A stretch of 64,000 nucleotides of DNA from Hymenolepis diminuta (GCA_900708905.1 CAADRB010000002.1:3900993-3964992), one strand, 5' to 3'; positions 47,864 to 61,965 are shown, counted from the first letter of the stretch. Notes: generated from the letters alone by a model not told the origin. Made by a program: numbers and translations.

Positions 47864-49984
47864 ATTCGTGTTCCAGATTCAAGTGTTTTTAAGGTACACT
47901 TAATAGACTTAAGAAGTCTTTTTTTGAGGCATGTGGATTAATCTTTCTGCTACAGATTTCAGTAGTTATTAGTGATGAAGCCAACTATAAGGCACTAATG
48001 TGCCAATAAAATTAGTTAGCAATCGTTTTAACTTCCTCTGAGCTGTCTTTCAACTATTAAATTTAAATAATCTTTTAATTTAACTCTTCCCTGGAATTTT
48101 GTTTAATCTATTCATTTCATTTGCTAGATACTTGTTACAGTCACTGAGAAATAAAAGATCTCAAGAAAGTATATATTAAACCAGTTTAATAAATCGAGGA
48201 ATGGGCTAATCATAATTAGGCAAATTCCGACGAAAGTTAATAGTCAATTCTACTTGGGAATGAAAAGGGAAAGGCTTTATCAACCATTTCTACAAAAGGC
48301 ACGATTGGTTATCTTAACCAACGCCCAAAATGAAAAGAAAAATGGAGCATTTTCTCCGAAATTTAAATCTGTAGAAAGGTAATAATTTCAATAGTAATCT
48401 TCGTTTGGAATTAGTAGGATTATACAATTAGATACAATCAATATAAATAATCAGTTATGGCTTGTTTAAAAGATGAGCAATCGACAAGGAAGCGCGCATT
48501 TGTCAGTAGTACGCTGATTGAAGTGGAAAGCGAGTATGATTTATACGACACTGGTTTTGGAAATTAAAGTTCTCATCTGAGATCAAGTAATGACTGGATC
48601 TCCTTACCCGTAAGTTTTAGTAGTGAGATATTTGAGAATTTCCGCTCGATTGGAGCATGACTTTGAAGGAGAGAAGGAGAAAACTTCACAGGCTGTGCTT
48701 TTTGCACATTTAGAAAAAGAAGTCTAAGCACTTTCGAATGGATGAATTTAACGAGCGCTTTATAGCACCTTTGATGGGAGTAGAAAGCTTAAATCCTATA
48801 CCTTTGACCATTTCAATCAATGGAATAGCATTTATAAGATTTAAATACGTTCTATTTGAATTGATAAAAAAATATGTTACTGTTTCCCTAATAAATAAAA
48901 TATATAATTTATTGATACATTTATTCGGTTAATTTGTGCCTTTTTTAATACATTATATAAATGAAAGGCCTACAAGGTAGTTATGAGGGAAGGAGAAGGG
49001 TGGTTACGCTTCATAAAATTTTGATTTTCCTTTCGAATTCGTCAGTAGTACCTATGCTTTAGGATGGATTTAGAGTTAGGAAATGCCATATTGCAATAAC
49101 ATATTTTTTCTATTCACTGGGTGCTCTGAGACTCAGTTTGAAATAGTCATTAAAGAAAAAGACGTACATATCTAGAAGTGTGACTTGAAGCATCTAGCTT
49201 TTTACATTACTTATTTACTGTAAACTGATACTAAGAATTTCATCCTATTCCTCAGGTCCAATGATCAACAAGGACTCCCGGTACCCAATTTCCTGCTGCT
49301 TCAAGTCTTATAAAAGACGAGGGCAGCTGAAATGCCATATTTCAGAATACCGTTCTTAAGGTTGACATTAGATTCATTAAACGATCATAAAAAAGCAATA
49401 ACACATATTCTTCCGAGCTAAGTAATGGATAAATAAAATTCCCGAATCCTATGAACCAATTCTCCCTATTCCTTCCGCATATTATATCCTCAAAGCTGTA
49501 GCTATTCATTCACACGTCCAAAGAGTTAATAAATAAATTTACTCTCAAACTGTAAAACCCCACCTTAGGGAAATTGGCAGAAGAATATTGCAATGCGCTA
49601 TTGTCAATTGAAGGCGAATGTTCGCAGAAAAGAAAGTAACGCTTTTGTACTATTAAAGGGGTCAGTACTCGTAAGAACAATTCTAACGTTAGTCAACCCT
49701 CAGGAGACATTAGAGGTAATGCATTACATTTTTAAGATTGAAGACAGTTGAACATTAAAAAAATGCACGAACTTATTCTTGAACCTAAATTGGGTGGTGA
49801 AAAGATTGAAATTCTAAAACCTCTGGACCAATCTTCACTTTCTCAAAACGGGAACCTTAAAAACTGCGAAATGATGAGTAAATTAAAATTATTATCCACA
49901 GTAATAAACAAAAATTTTACAATTTTAATTGTAGGAGGCAACTGAAATCGGTTAACCGTAAGTTCAATGTTATGTAAGGGGATC

Positions 49985-50260
49985 AATAAGATTCTACGAG
50001 CATCTTCAAGGTATCAAAAAGTCTTACTTCATTTGACTTTTGGGTTCAGGTTGTACACCACCAAGTAGGTAGCTGAAATTTTGAAATTCAAGTTTCATAA
50101 TCCGCCTCTTGGATTGCAGAAAATGTTTGTCCACGATGTTCAGTGCTTATTGATAAATTTTTTATTACTTAAGCACTTTAATTCATCTCTTGAGAATGTA
50201 TGATATTCAGCAGCTTGCGGTTTTAACATTGGCAGAGATGAGGTAGGTACACATTTTGAG
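49985..50260 (-). repeat. Family 1 dispersed repeat, copy c
   Basis: Shares ttacttcatt and the ggattgcagaaaatg block with the other copies, and cagcagctt, gcagagatgagg and acattttga with the outer part of the 60-kb or window-start copy. Confidence 0.7.
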
Positions 50261-52999
50261 TAGTTCAGTAAGTAAATTTGTAAATAAACAGGCGATTTTA
50301 GTTATATTATTAATTCAACAATTATTTCCATCCTATTTTTCCTAAACGAAAACTCTCCCTTTTATTTTCAAAAGGTTAGTTCGAAATTGGAATTAATTTT
50401 ATTAAGTGCTGCTGCTGATGAGTCTGTTGGAATTATCTTCCGAGCATATAACTGAATATGTGCGAATATGAGCTTGTTTATGAAGGCATAATTATCGACT
50501 TCCGGTTTGCAGTCATCATTTTGAAATTTAAATTTGCAATGATTAATTCAATAAACTCTCTCAAAGCGAATTAAGAATGCTATAAGTTCCAACATTTTGA
50601 ATATGCGCCGGTCAAACTTATTAGTTTTGGAAAATTACGAGTTTTCAAATGCTAATCTAGAATAATGATTTCAACAACATGTATACTCAATGATATAGAG
50701 TAACAGGATTACACTTTCAATATAGCACTTTCGAAAATATTGGAGAAAGTGGGTTTCTAAATACGCATCTGGGGCAGAAGAATGATATCGCTGGATGACA
50801 CAGGTATATGAACTCTAGCAATAAATAGCAGACCCAAGTTCAAGTTCATTAATTTCTCCAATAATGCGCACGTCTGCCAAGTTATAGATAGAGACTTTGA
50901 TTCGTTGGTGTCTACAGAGTGATCAAAGTGGTTAATCTCAATGGTCATTATTGACCAATGGATTCTCCAAGAGATCATCTCTCTATGAAAATTAGAAGGT
51001 TGAAATCACCCTATGCTTAAATGTGTATAGATTTGGTTTTTTCTACAGATTGAATTAGAGCTGGTTTATTACGTAAGTGAGGATGAAAATCAAACGAAAA
51101 TAAACCTTCGTTCTTGAAAATCCATGTCCAGCGTTGCTTTCCCCAAATAGCGTTCAAAACTGAGTTTCAACTGAACATAACTTTTCAAATACCTCGAGTT
51201 AAGTAGATCTTAGATACAAAGAGATACCTATCACAACACCAGCTCCTAGGAAATCTGTACTTTTCAAATAAAGAATTCAACAATTTCCACCTGCTTCTCC
51301 TTTGAGCGAATGTAATATTTGAAACTAGACATTTTCTTACCTAAATCGGGTTTAAAAAATTAGTATATTTTCGTTACTTTTGTCTTCCGCATCTCTTTGA
51401 TCTCGTACGCGAGTATCAGTTTCTCTTCTTGTGCATTTATTTTTACCGAACTGCTCTTTCTTGTAATGATTGGAACCTCAAAGTTTCTTCTCTTTATTCG
51501 ACAAAAAGTATTGGTCGCGTTTTCTGCAAAAGACTTGATAATTAGGTAACTATTTTACTAGTCATTATATTATTACAAACTTTTGAGTTGAAATTTAATC
51601 GATTTCCCTTTAAGTATCAAGCATAGTAATTAAGTCAAGTCGATGGAATTAATAAAGTGTGCATTAGAAGCAACCAGAGTGGGCTTTATATGAGTCTTCA
51701 AAAGGACGTAAAGGACAATGACTATCAGACGATATCATAGTCATTTGTGAGACGCCAAATACAGACAGAATGGGAAGAGGTGAAAAGTTTTCAAGGTCAG
51801 ACGACTGATATATGCGGGAGAGGTGAACAAGAGTTTGGTGAATTTTTATCCTGGTTGCTTTTGCCTTTCTCGTCGCCATGCATCTAAATTCACATAAGGG
51901 ATAAAAATGGGAAAAAGGGGAGGTGACATATCAACAAAAACTCACGGTCACAAACACTGGATGGACGCGCGTTTTCGTTTATGAGGACACGGGATGATTT
52001 TGGGATGGGGATGAGAGAGTTAACAAGATAGGTTTTGGGTTGGGGGTGTCTGATTTGTGTTCCCCTCCAAAGCCAGTTAATTATATGTTATCCAGATGAA
52101 TCAGACACACCAGGGTGATCTACGGCGGTTAAAAAAAGCCATTCATTTTTTCCTGGCTTTCACATTAAAAATAAATTGGTACTTCATCAGAAGTAATAAA
52201 TGGTTAAATAGAGTGTTAGTGGAGTACATTTTTAGATTCTGCCAAAGATATCTGGACCGCAGTAAGGAAAAGCAATGTGACTTGTAATAGTATTGAAGCA
52301 ATATGTACATTAATATATGTTTTTAAAGAAAGGAAAAAAAGATTATCCTCAAAGCCTCAAACAGAAATCGCAGAATCCTGTAAAAGAATTTCTTTTTTCG
52401 AATACCAGATACTTCGACTGCCTTTATTCTGAGCTCTAATCTGCCTGCTCTATAACTGACAAACTAGGCGGTTTGGCGACAAATCTCCCTTCTTCCTCTG
52501 GACATGAGATAACATACCCATAATATATTTCAGTGGCAGTCGAGAATACATAAATTACAACGTATTATTATATCAGTGGCAGCAGGGCTTAACTTAACAT
52601 AAAAACTACTAAATATTCGTTTGTTGATTGGTTCTGTTGATCTTTGATTTTAATTTGATTCCTTCAACTCATATATGCTTAACAACACACAAATTGAGAA
52701 AAGGGAGGAAATTTTGAAGTTTCTAGTCTCAATAGACAAAGATTATTTATAAAACCTTTATTTATAAACCTACTGGTATCAAAACAAAGAAAATTTATAG
52801 TTAACGGTGATAGAACACAAGATATTTTCTAAATGTTTATAATATGTCCTATTATTTACAAAGCTAGTTAATGTTATAATATTAGGATAAACGAATGTAA
52901 ACAAATATAGAGTTTGATGAAATGGTGGAGAGAGTTGAAAATTGGAAACTCATATTTTTACTTCTTTCGGAAGAAAAAATACTTTTCCTTTTTCGAATG

Positions 53000-53190
53000 A
53001 ATCTTTGAAAGGACGCGCATTGAATCTAATATCTATTTTATAGCCGACATTCTGTCATGAGACATTTCAGTCCTCTTTGTCTTTCGTAATACTTAAGGAA
53101 ACTAGAAATTGGGAAATGAATGTCCTCGTTGATCGTTGCGCCTGAGAAATGTTGATTCCGTCGATAGCTTGCAATACAACATTCTTCTCC
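53000..53190 (-). repeat. Family 2 dispersed repeat, copy b
   Basis: Shares gttgatcgttg, cctgag and cgtcgatag with copy a, and looser similarity over the preceding 100 bases (ttgaaaggac vs ttgaaggatc). Confidence 0.6.
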
Positions 53191-54079
53191 GCGGACATTC
53201 ACATACAGTTGGAAGCTCCGAACTTCACATTTTTCACTCAGGTTCTCCTGAGGAGAGGATTTACACTTTAAGAGACAGGAATTGGCATTATCTTTATGAT
53301 AGATTGGTCAAACCGAAGATCAGTGAACACCAAAATATTCGCCCAGATATTCTGCCGAGATCCAAATTATAGCGTTTATTTAAACGTTTCGATAACATAT
53401 ATAATAGTAGCCTTTATAGGGAATGAAGTGAAGTCAAAAAGTGGTAATAATATGATTTGTGCTAAATAAATAGAGGAATAATATTTGAGTAGTGAGGGTT
53501 AGTTAACAGCAGGTCACTAAACTTTTCCGTCCATTCAGAGGTATCGGATTTCAAACAATGATCGAAAAGCCAAACCACAAGGTGTGACGGTCAAATTTTC
53601 TCTATTAGAATTAGAAAATAAGTGTTTTTATTCGATGGGCACTTAAATTTCACCTATTCATTCCATATTGTTATGCGGACCTAATGAATGGTTTACTATT
53701 AATTAATCTTGAAGATATTAGATGGATCACTATCAGTTGACTGTTCTTACGAAAGGGTGAGCAAATTGCAATAACTTAAAATTTATATAAATTATTCTTC
53801 CTTAAAACAATTTATTCACCAATTACTGTTGAAGTAATAACCTAGTATCTTGTACAGGATTTGAGATTAAGGTTAAAATTTCCAGTAAATCCTGCACCGA
53901 GCTAATATTAGCAGAACAGTTCAGTCTGTGCTCACGTGACTGATTTGACTAAAAATCGCGATTTTGATTTTAGTGATTTTTATTCAGGTCACGCTGCCTT
54001 AGCCACAAGAGGGGTGAGACTTTTGAGAACAGAATGTCCGTACACTTTTTCTTTAGCTCATCGATTGTGACTCATCTGA

Positions 54080-54225
54080 ACTCGTCCTGTGACCTTCAAA
54101 TACGCAGGCTAAGTGATTAAATATCTCACACATGTGTTTTAATAACAGGTTTCAGTGAAGTGACCTCATAATTTTGTTCCACTCGATGAATCATAAGGAT
54201 ACAACTTTCCTTCCTTAGTAAGGTA
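54080..54225 (+). repeat. Family 7 repeat, copy a
   Basis: taataacaggtttca (54140-54154) recurs exactly at 55631-55645. Flanking words tgacctt..aaatac and gatacaacttt match gacctc..aaatac and atacaacc in the partner. Confidence 0.6.
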
Positions 54226-55574
54226 AATACAGAGAGGTTTTTTTTAGTCTGTAATGTAAATTTTGATACTTTTCTCCTTTACAGGATGAGTGGAGAGAAA
54301 AATTTCAGTACTGATAATATTTACCATATTAGTAACCGTGTTTCAATTAATTTACTCAAGTGACACAATATTACAAGCCAATCACAAGTTTTAAAGGAAA
54401 ATGCTAAATTGTAATAGCATTACCAGCATATTACTCTATTATTGTATAAAACCATTAACATTTAAATGTTATTATCGCTTTAAGGTTATTCTGAATGAAT
54501 ACATGGAAAATATACATAAATTTTTCGAAGGATTAAGAACAAGTACCGAGTCTACCTTACTAAAGTATTTAATAAGTCCCAATATAAAGCGATTTATAGG
54601 TAGATGACTTATTATTTAAGAGTCTTCCCGCTAGGTACTCTTGAAATTCAAATTTTGAAGGGCCATAAGTTGGAGACAGACTTTGTCTTCTTTATCTGTA
54701 AACACAATTATTTAAACGTGTACAGAATTATTAAAAATTTATTCCCTTTAAAAATCTCCTGGTATTTAAATCTTCAAACAATGAATATCAGAAAATGGTT
54801 GTTTTAGTAAAAAGCTAGTGACGGATCATTACAGAATTACTTGTACAAGTCGATGCAACAACCGTTGAGAACTACCATGCAAAGCTCAGGGATACAGGTT
54901 TCGAAATGGAGTTCATAGTGGTTCAAGAAACCGCAAGTAAATGTTTATACGTAATTCAAACTATGAATAAAATTCCATGCTGTATGTGTTTTCATCGAAT
55001 AATCCATTTTCTGAACAAAAGAAACTACATGTTATTTCGGTTATTTGATTTATAAAATAAGAAGTTACCCCTTAATCACCCTCTCCTTCTTTTCTTAAAT
55101 GGGATATCCCCAAAATTCTCTTCCGTACCCCATATTTCATTTACTAAGTGACTTAGTAATGTCTTTTTTTTATTTTTAAGCAGAAAAGCTCAATTATTGA
55201 CTTAATTACTGGTTAACAGGGGCTTTGGAAAAAATGAGTTCGTGTAATAGATTTTCAATTTGGTAAATACTTAAATATCGACTTTATTTTGAATCTAAAC
55301 GCCAATAATCCCATCTTTAGATAAGGAAATTGATTCATACTTTAGTAAACTTGTTGATAATCTCCAAATAAAGTTTATTTAGTCATAAGCATAATTATAT
55401 GCGAGGTTTTCACATAAGGGCATATTTTCTTCTAACCCATTTTATTCTGATCAAAGGAGTTGCGCAATTTCAGTTAAAAAAATTTTTTTTTGTTGAAATA
55501 TATGGAATTAAGAACAGACTTTTTTATTTTGGAAAAATTTTAACTTATATGCATTTCTGTTTTTTTGCATATCA

Positions 55575-55715
55575 CTAGCAGGAGAACTTTTGACCTCAAA
55601 ATACACCCCAAATGATTAACTCATCCTTGCTAATAACAGGTTTCATGAACGTGGCTTGATAAATTCTTTTCACTAAGAACTTCTCTTCCTCAATACAACC
55701 AAAATCATTCAGACT
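55575..55715 (+). repeat. Family 7 repeat, copy b
   Basis: Direct partner 1.5 kb from copy a. It overlaps the minus-strand open frame 55596-55868, which is therefore not regarded as a gene. Confidence 0.6.
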
Positions 55716-58507
55716 GTAACCAGAAGTGCTACTGATTATTTTATAAAGACATGGAGTGGTACATTCTGATTTCAGAATGGGGAGTAAAGGGAAAAACGAA
55801 GATAGCTCATTTAGTAAGAATGTAAAAACGCATGTATGGGTTTCAGCTTGTAGAGGATGGTTGTCCAACTAGATTACCAATGGAATAAGATTTTGGAGGT
55901 TCTATTTTCAGGCATTAGGAATAGGAGGACAAATGCAGGAAGTGCGCTTTCGAATCGTTTTCCTGACAGTTTCCTTTCCTGAAGATTCAAGTCTTTATAA
56001 CAGCATTTTGCTCTCTCACTTTTGGATTTCGTTTTAGGTGAATGATAAAATTGAAAATTTACTAGCAAACATTGTTCATTCATTTTACTATAAGTGTGCT
56101 TTTAAATTTAACTATGGAGAGAAGATGCTTTTGTTAAAAGAATACTGGCATCTTCTAGAGAAACTACTGTCATAATATCATTCACTTTCGAGAAAATATG
56201 GTTGTGGTACATTTTAAATTAATATTTAATACAATTTCCCTTTGTAAATTATTTTTCGAATGCATCTTCGACCAGGAAATGTTATAGATATTATTTTCAA
56301 ACACTAATTTTTAAGAATAAGACACAAAGACAGAGATCAGGTGATTTTTTAAAGAGGACAGTGATAATTACGTCTCTTGCTAAATAAAGGAAGGATAAAG
56401 TGAGTGCAAATGACCTACAAATTGAAACCTATCCTGGATAGGTTACCTAATTGAAATATTTCATTAACCAGCATGTATTTTTTTATGTAATATCAATTTA
56501 TAACTCAGATATTAGTGGTATAGCAGTAAATTAGAGCAAAAAAAACGATCGAATGTTTAAATATTTTATGAAAACTTAAAATCAGTAACTATTGTATTAA
56601 GGTGACTTATGTCGTTTTCATTGAGAATCCTGGTTCTAGTGATCTGTTCATATCCTGAGAAAGATTACAGATTACTTGCAAATTAAATGAAGGCCCTCTC
56701 CTTCTTACCTCTCATTAAGAAAATCTACCTTTTTATGAGATTTGCTTATCAAAATTAATTGTCACCTCGGTTAGTCAGTAATACATCAGCGAAGATATTT
56801 CATCTCTGTATAAGAATGCCCAAGTAGCGCCCAACCAACGAACTCCTCTCGCAGAACATGCACAAGTTCTACTCAAGACACCAAAAAATTGATACTGCCT
56901 TATATCATAGAACCATTCAGTTTCTAATTTTCTTCTTAGCCCGTCTTAAATAAAACGAGGTAATTAATTTATTTGATTCGTGGTTTTATTTTTTTCTGAT
57001 AAGATACAACCATTCGTTTTTGTAGGTGATCTGGAGTTCCGAAATCTAATTCTTCCTGTTTTAAACACTTTTAATTTTCCCTAAGGAGAATTTTATTTCC
57101 TTATTCTACGTAACATCTCAAAACTTTATTTACTGATGTTCTAAAAGGTTTTATATGGAAGAAAATGAAATCGAATATTGGATCAAATTTTATAAATAAC
57201 AATCAGCTCGTTACGTCGATCATTAAGTTATTATTTTTAGATTTAAAGAACGATCACCTATACGACTACTTAGTGGTAAAATATTTATCACTATTTGTTT
57301 TACTTGACATCTTATCTGTAATAACGTCGTCCTAAAAATATTGTTAACTTTTTCATTTTCTAGTTAGTGTATTTAGTTACAATTATAAACATAAGAAAGT
57401 ATACTATTGAAAATGAAAGTAAATATATAATATTAAGAGTTGACAGTTATATTTGTTTCCGTTTAATTAAATAAAAGCACCTTTTTATACATTTCTAACG
57501 CTGAGAATGAAAGGGGGAGGGGAGTAAGGTAGAGATATAACCTGGTGAACCAGTGATTAATGAGGTCATCAAACTGAAATCTGTTTTTAACTAGCATGGT
57601 GATATGACTTGATGCTCTCCTTTGCCTTTTGAAATCGGGGAATCAAATTATGTCAGGACCACATACGGTCAGTGGTTTAAGAGTAAATAGAGTCAAAAAT
57701 ATTGTCTTAGTTTCCTCACATAGAACCTTAAAAATAAAGTAAAAATGTCCTTATTTTCCAAAGTTGAGCAAAAATCTTTTTTAGCTTTTATTCATTTCAT
57801 AAGAAAAGCGTAAAATTTTGAGATGCCTTTCTTTTAAAAATTCATTACATATTAACTCAGCTCGGGATAAGAGAATAAGCAGTCCTACTCGTTTTTAAAC
57901 TACATTACTACGTCTTAGTTGGAAAATCCTTTCCTCATTCTGAGTGTTATTTATTATTAGGAATTCCAGAGGAACCTAGGGGAGCGAATGTAAAATGGAA
58001 AATTGTATCAAATAGAGTTAGTTAGTAATGGGAGAAAAATTCAATTCATTTGTTTGATCGCCACTTGTTTCTTCTCAAGTTGCCAATTTCGCGAACATAA
58101 GCAGGATTCGAAGAGTAAATTAGTACATTTAATTTAGAAAGGCAATAGAATATTCAAACATTTCATTTTATCTTTTCGAATATTTATGTTACTTCCAACA
58201 ATAATGCTGTCCTTGAAGCACAGAATTCCGATCATTTGAGTTGACTGATCCATTTCCTGACACATAGTGGAGTAGAAATGTTCATACGATAGTTTACCCA
58301 CTTTGTTATTGGAAAGAACTTCCTACGAAGATCTCCAGATATCTAGGGTGTGCTAAGTAATCAGCATACTATAAAGTCCAAAACTAGCTGTTCAGTTGCC
58401 AAGACGAAGAAGAAAATGGTAATACTGAACTGCTAATAACGTCCATATAAAACTCAAGGTCACTGGATCTTGATGAATTTGATTCAAAGATTAGGTGAAA
58501 CCTCATC

Positions 58508-58529
58508 ATATATATATATATATATATAT
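58508..58529. repeat. AT dinucleotide microsatellite
   Basis: About eleven TA units. Confidence 0.9.
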
Positions 58530-59639
58530 TCTTTCATGCTCATTTTATAGAAGTTATTAAAATGTGCACATCCTTTCAATCATCCTTTATATTTCCACTT
58601 AGCTTCATTCACAGGACTAATATTTATGCCTTGGTATTATCCCAACTCATCACTGGATAAAAACCTCAGTGACCCCAGGTTAAGAAACACCCATCAGGTC
58701 ATCCCTACGACACCCATAATTAACAATCACTTGGTGTGATTTTAAGGTCATAGTGAGTTTAATGCTTCCTGCTTCTCTTATAAAAGAGGAGAGAGTTGCA
58801 TCGAAATACTGATATACTCATCAGGTCACCATTTTGAAAGCTGTTATTAGTTGCTGTGAGAGATTATTTACAGCGTGATACGGTGAATTTCATATCATGA
58901 CATAATATGAGTCATAAACTCACATTGACCCATAAACCCACATGCTTAACAGTAACCTCATAAAAATGCGTCGCCATATAATTATGCCCTTTGGAGATTC
59001 ATCTCTAAGTGTGAATGCGCTGATATCCTCATCTTACAAGGCAAACAATAAAACTCATGAAACATTTGCCTTAGTGCTCACATTAGATAAAAAAATCATG
59101 TGTAATTTATTATTAAAATGTAATGAATGGAAATGACGATCGTTAAATGTGTAATACGAAATATCACAGTACTGCATATAACTCGAATTGTGGAATTCCT
59201 TAACCTCCACATGATTTTAGGGATTCAATGACAGACGTAACTGTATTTAACATTAACATATCTAGGCCTGCCAAAATGAAAATTGACTGAAAACTTATTA
59301 GCTAAAACGCTGCCATATTTGAAATGATTTGTAAAAATAAAAAAATGCGTCACTGCGGAATAACCAGCCTTATAATTAAATCAACAGGTTCTCAAGTTGT
59401 AAATTTGTAAATATTCTCTTGACCTCCTAAACTCACTATGTACCCTTTCGTTTCATTCTTTTCTGGGATATTTTAACAATTTACATGTTCAGATGCTCTC
59501 CAGAAGTTAAAATTTGTAAAATGTTTTTTACATTTCCATGAGCTAGAGAAATAATAGAAAAAAGAACTCATAGGAATAGAGTTTACAAAATACTTTTTAG
59601 GCAAAATGAAGCGTAGTTGCAGTAAGGTGGAAGGAAGGA

Positions 59640-59870
59640 TAGAAAGCATTGGTTCATGGGATTCGAGACAATTGCTTCTCTTCTCAGCTCAATTGATGTA
59701 TGCTCGTGCTTTTTTAAACAGTATTTTGGAGAGGCGGTCAAAGGGAATTTGAAAACATTGGCCAATCTAGCTTCCACTTTGTTATCTACAAAACTTCTCA
59801 GTTCCATAACTATGCCTGAGGAACAATAATCTCGTCGATAGTGCAAAAACATTGCTTTCCTTTTCGTGAA
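59640..59870 (-). repeat. Family 2 dispersed repeat, copy c
   Basis: Contains atgcctgaggaacaataatc and then the exact 16-base word shared with copy a. The minus-strand frame at 59583-59852 (FLHYRRDYCSSG) parallels copy a (LLHYRRNHFSSG), so the family may once have been coding. Confidence 0.6.
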
Positions 59871-60289
59871 CCTTCGTTTAAATTTGGCAGCTTTGCACTT
59901 TACCTTTATTCGCTCGAATTCTCTTGATGTTGTTTCCTATTTTAGTCACTAATAGCCCGGTCAAAATAAATCACTCGTTAGCGTCTTGATCGGTTTGTTT
60001 TAGCCTCGATTTTGTCTAAGTTTTCTTCTAATCTTTCGGTACCTGGTGACTCAAAAAGAAGTTTCAGGGTAAGAGAATTGAAAAAGTTCTTCATAACGTC
60101 TCAAAAGCAAGGTGTACTCCGTTGAAGCTTGGCTGTGGGATTTTCCAGAGATACCGGATTAGCAAGCTCTTCATGTGCCATAGCTTGGTGAGGGCATAGT
60201 CTTGAGATCAGTCTTCTCACACTATTAAAGAGAGCCTTAAGTCTGTTTTTATCAGACACAATTGATGCTATTGTGGAAAGGACATAGAA

Positions 60290-60620
60290 AATGATTGCGA
60301 TTACGGAATTAAAATTTTTAGTAATCTCATCTCTGTTATGTCAGATCTGTAAGCTGCTGAACTTCACGTAAGATCATTCTGCTTTATCAACCATTGGAAT
60401 AAAATATGATTTGAAGCTGCAAGGCTGACCCTTTTTGATCAAAGCATCCGGCTAATAAGTACTGGACATCGATGACAAGTATTTACTGTAATTCAGGGAG
60501 CGAAGCCTGAAATTTGAATTTTTGGAAGGGAACTACCCATTAAATAAATATTGTAAAACCCAAGTTCAGAAATCAATGAAGTAACCCTTTGGTACCTTAA
60601 CATTGCTTTTAGCATCTTTT
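60290..60620 (+). repeat. Family 1 dispersed repeat, copy d (longest seen)
   Basis: Its reverse complement aligns with copy a from the right end (aatatttatttaatgggtag vs aatatttactaaatgggtgg) through the core to the left end, so the unit is at least about 330 bases. No open frame or terminal repeat was seen. Confidence 0.7.
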
Positions 60621-60829
60621 TAATCCCTCCGCTGTATCACCGTTGGAATCTCTCTTATTCCATATCACTTGTTTCCCACATAGTAATAGAATAATAAGCT
60701 TATTCTGTTTAATCTGTAAATATAAAATTACGGGTTTCAAGTCCATATATTTTAGTTTGGTGCTACAATCATCATACTTCTTTCCTTTTTAAATCAGCAT
60801 GACATAACTTTAAAGATGCTTGATTTTCA

Positions 60830-61015
60830 GATGTTAAATATGCTGTGTTGTATGTTACAGAGTGACATAAATTTAGGAAGGACATATTTATTGATTCAAT
60901 TCATACTTTTGCTACCTTCTCATTTTAAATACATATTACGTGCAAATGACCTTAAGTTGACCTTTGTCTTTGTGCTAGAAAAGTAGCTATGGTAGTAATT
61001 CAAAAAGGAACCTTT
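60830..61015 (+). repeat. Family 4 repeat, copy a
   Basis: The word aagttgacctttgtct (60954-60969) recurs exactly at 61906-61921; gttacag, attattgatt-like and ggtagtaa-like words flank it in the same order. Confidence 0.6.
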
Positions 61016-61784
61016 CATGGATTGCATTAATTTATAGTTTGATTTCTACGAACAACAATCGATATTCATCGCTTCTGAATTTATAAGGACTTTAAATTTA
61101 TTATCAGATAAATTCCATCATTTGAATGTTCTTAAACAAATTAAAATTAAAAGAATGTCTAAGGTCCTAGATGCTCTCAAAATTTTTCACTGGCATGAGC
61201 CAGAGTAATGCATTGTCTTCATACATGTTCTGGGAGCAACGAAATCTATAAATCAACTAATGCAGCGGAAATCAAAGTAGAAATATCCGGTTTCATCGAA
61301 GAGATTGGTCAATTTAAAAAATTTGAAATTGTTAATAATGTTCGGTGTACGCCAATGAATTTTAATCCCGGACCTTTCGATAAAGTGATTTCTTATCTTA
61401 TGAGACAAATAGCCTTATTACACGTAACCAACATACAAGCTTTAAGATAAATCCCCGATTTCACTGCATTTAAGTATTCCTTTTGTTCCTAAGTCATAAC
61501 AAATTCATTGATTTTACGATATAAATTCAGCGGCCGTGCGATTTAGCAATAAGGTTATACATTCTTAAATTAATTGCTATTTGTTAAAGAAGTGCTTTAT
61601 TACTTATCACATTTTCGTAGATCAAGTAGTCTTTAACTTATACTGGCCTTTGATATTTGTGCTTCACCTTAATAATACTTGGGTTTTCCTCTTTATTAAA
61701 ACCGTAATTATAATAGCTGCTACTATGGACTTAAGTAAAAATGAATCATGCAACTAGAAATTTGAATCTCAAATTCCAAACTCT

Positions 61785-61965
61785 TTTGTTCTAAGTTACA
61801 GGGCGGTATAAACTCGACAAGGATGTAATTATTGATTTGAGTTACATCTGTGTTACAGTATCATCTTATAGTGATATGTTATGTATGAATTTTGCAGGTG
61901 ACCCCAAGTTGACCTTTGTCTATGAGGTAGAAAATTGTGAACCTTGGTTACTATGATGACAAAAT
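61785..61965 (+). repeat. Family 4 repeat, copy b
   Basis: Direct-orientation partner of the copy about 950 bases to the left. Copy a lies close to a family 1 copy. Confidence 0.6.

Larger units (their letters stand above)
46901..53000. other. Gene-poor DNA upstream of Dlx
   Basis: Holds a TA microsatellite (47302-47335), an open frame without ATG in a less AT-rich block (47529-47863), a family 1 repeat (49985-50260) and G-rich sequence at 51991-52049. Open frames at 48738-48932, 49748-49945, 50757-50978, 51664-51879 and 52096-52287 resemble nothing. No exon was recognised. Confidence 0.55.

Noticed and set aside
59583..59852. 89-codon minus-strand frame
   Set aside because: Explained by the family 2 repeat; no intact element protein.
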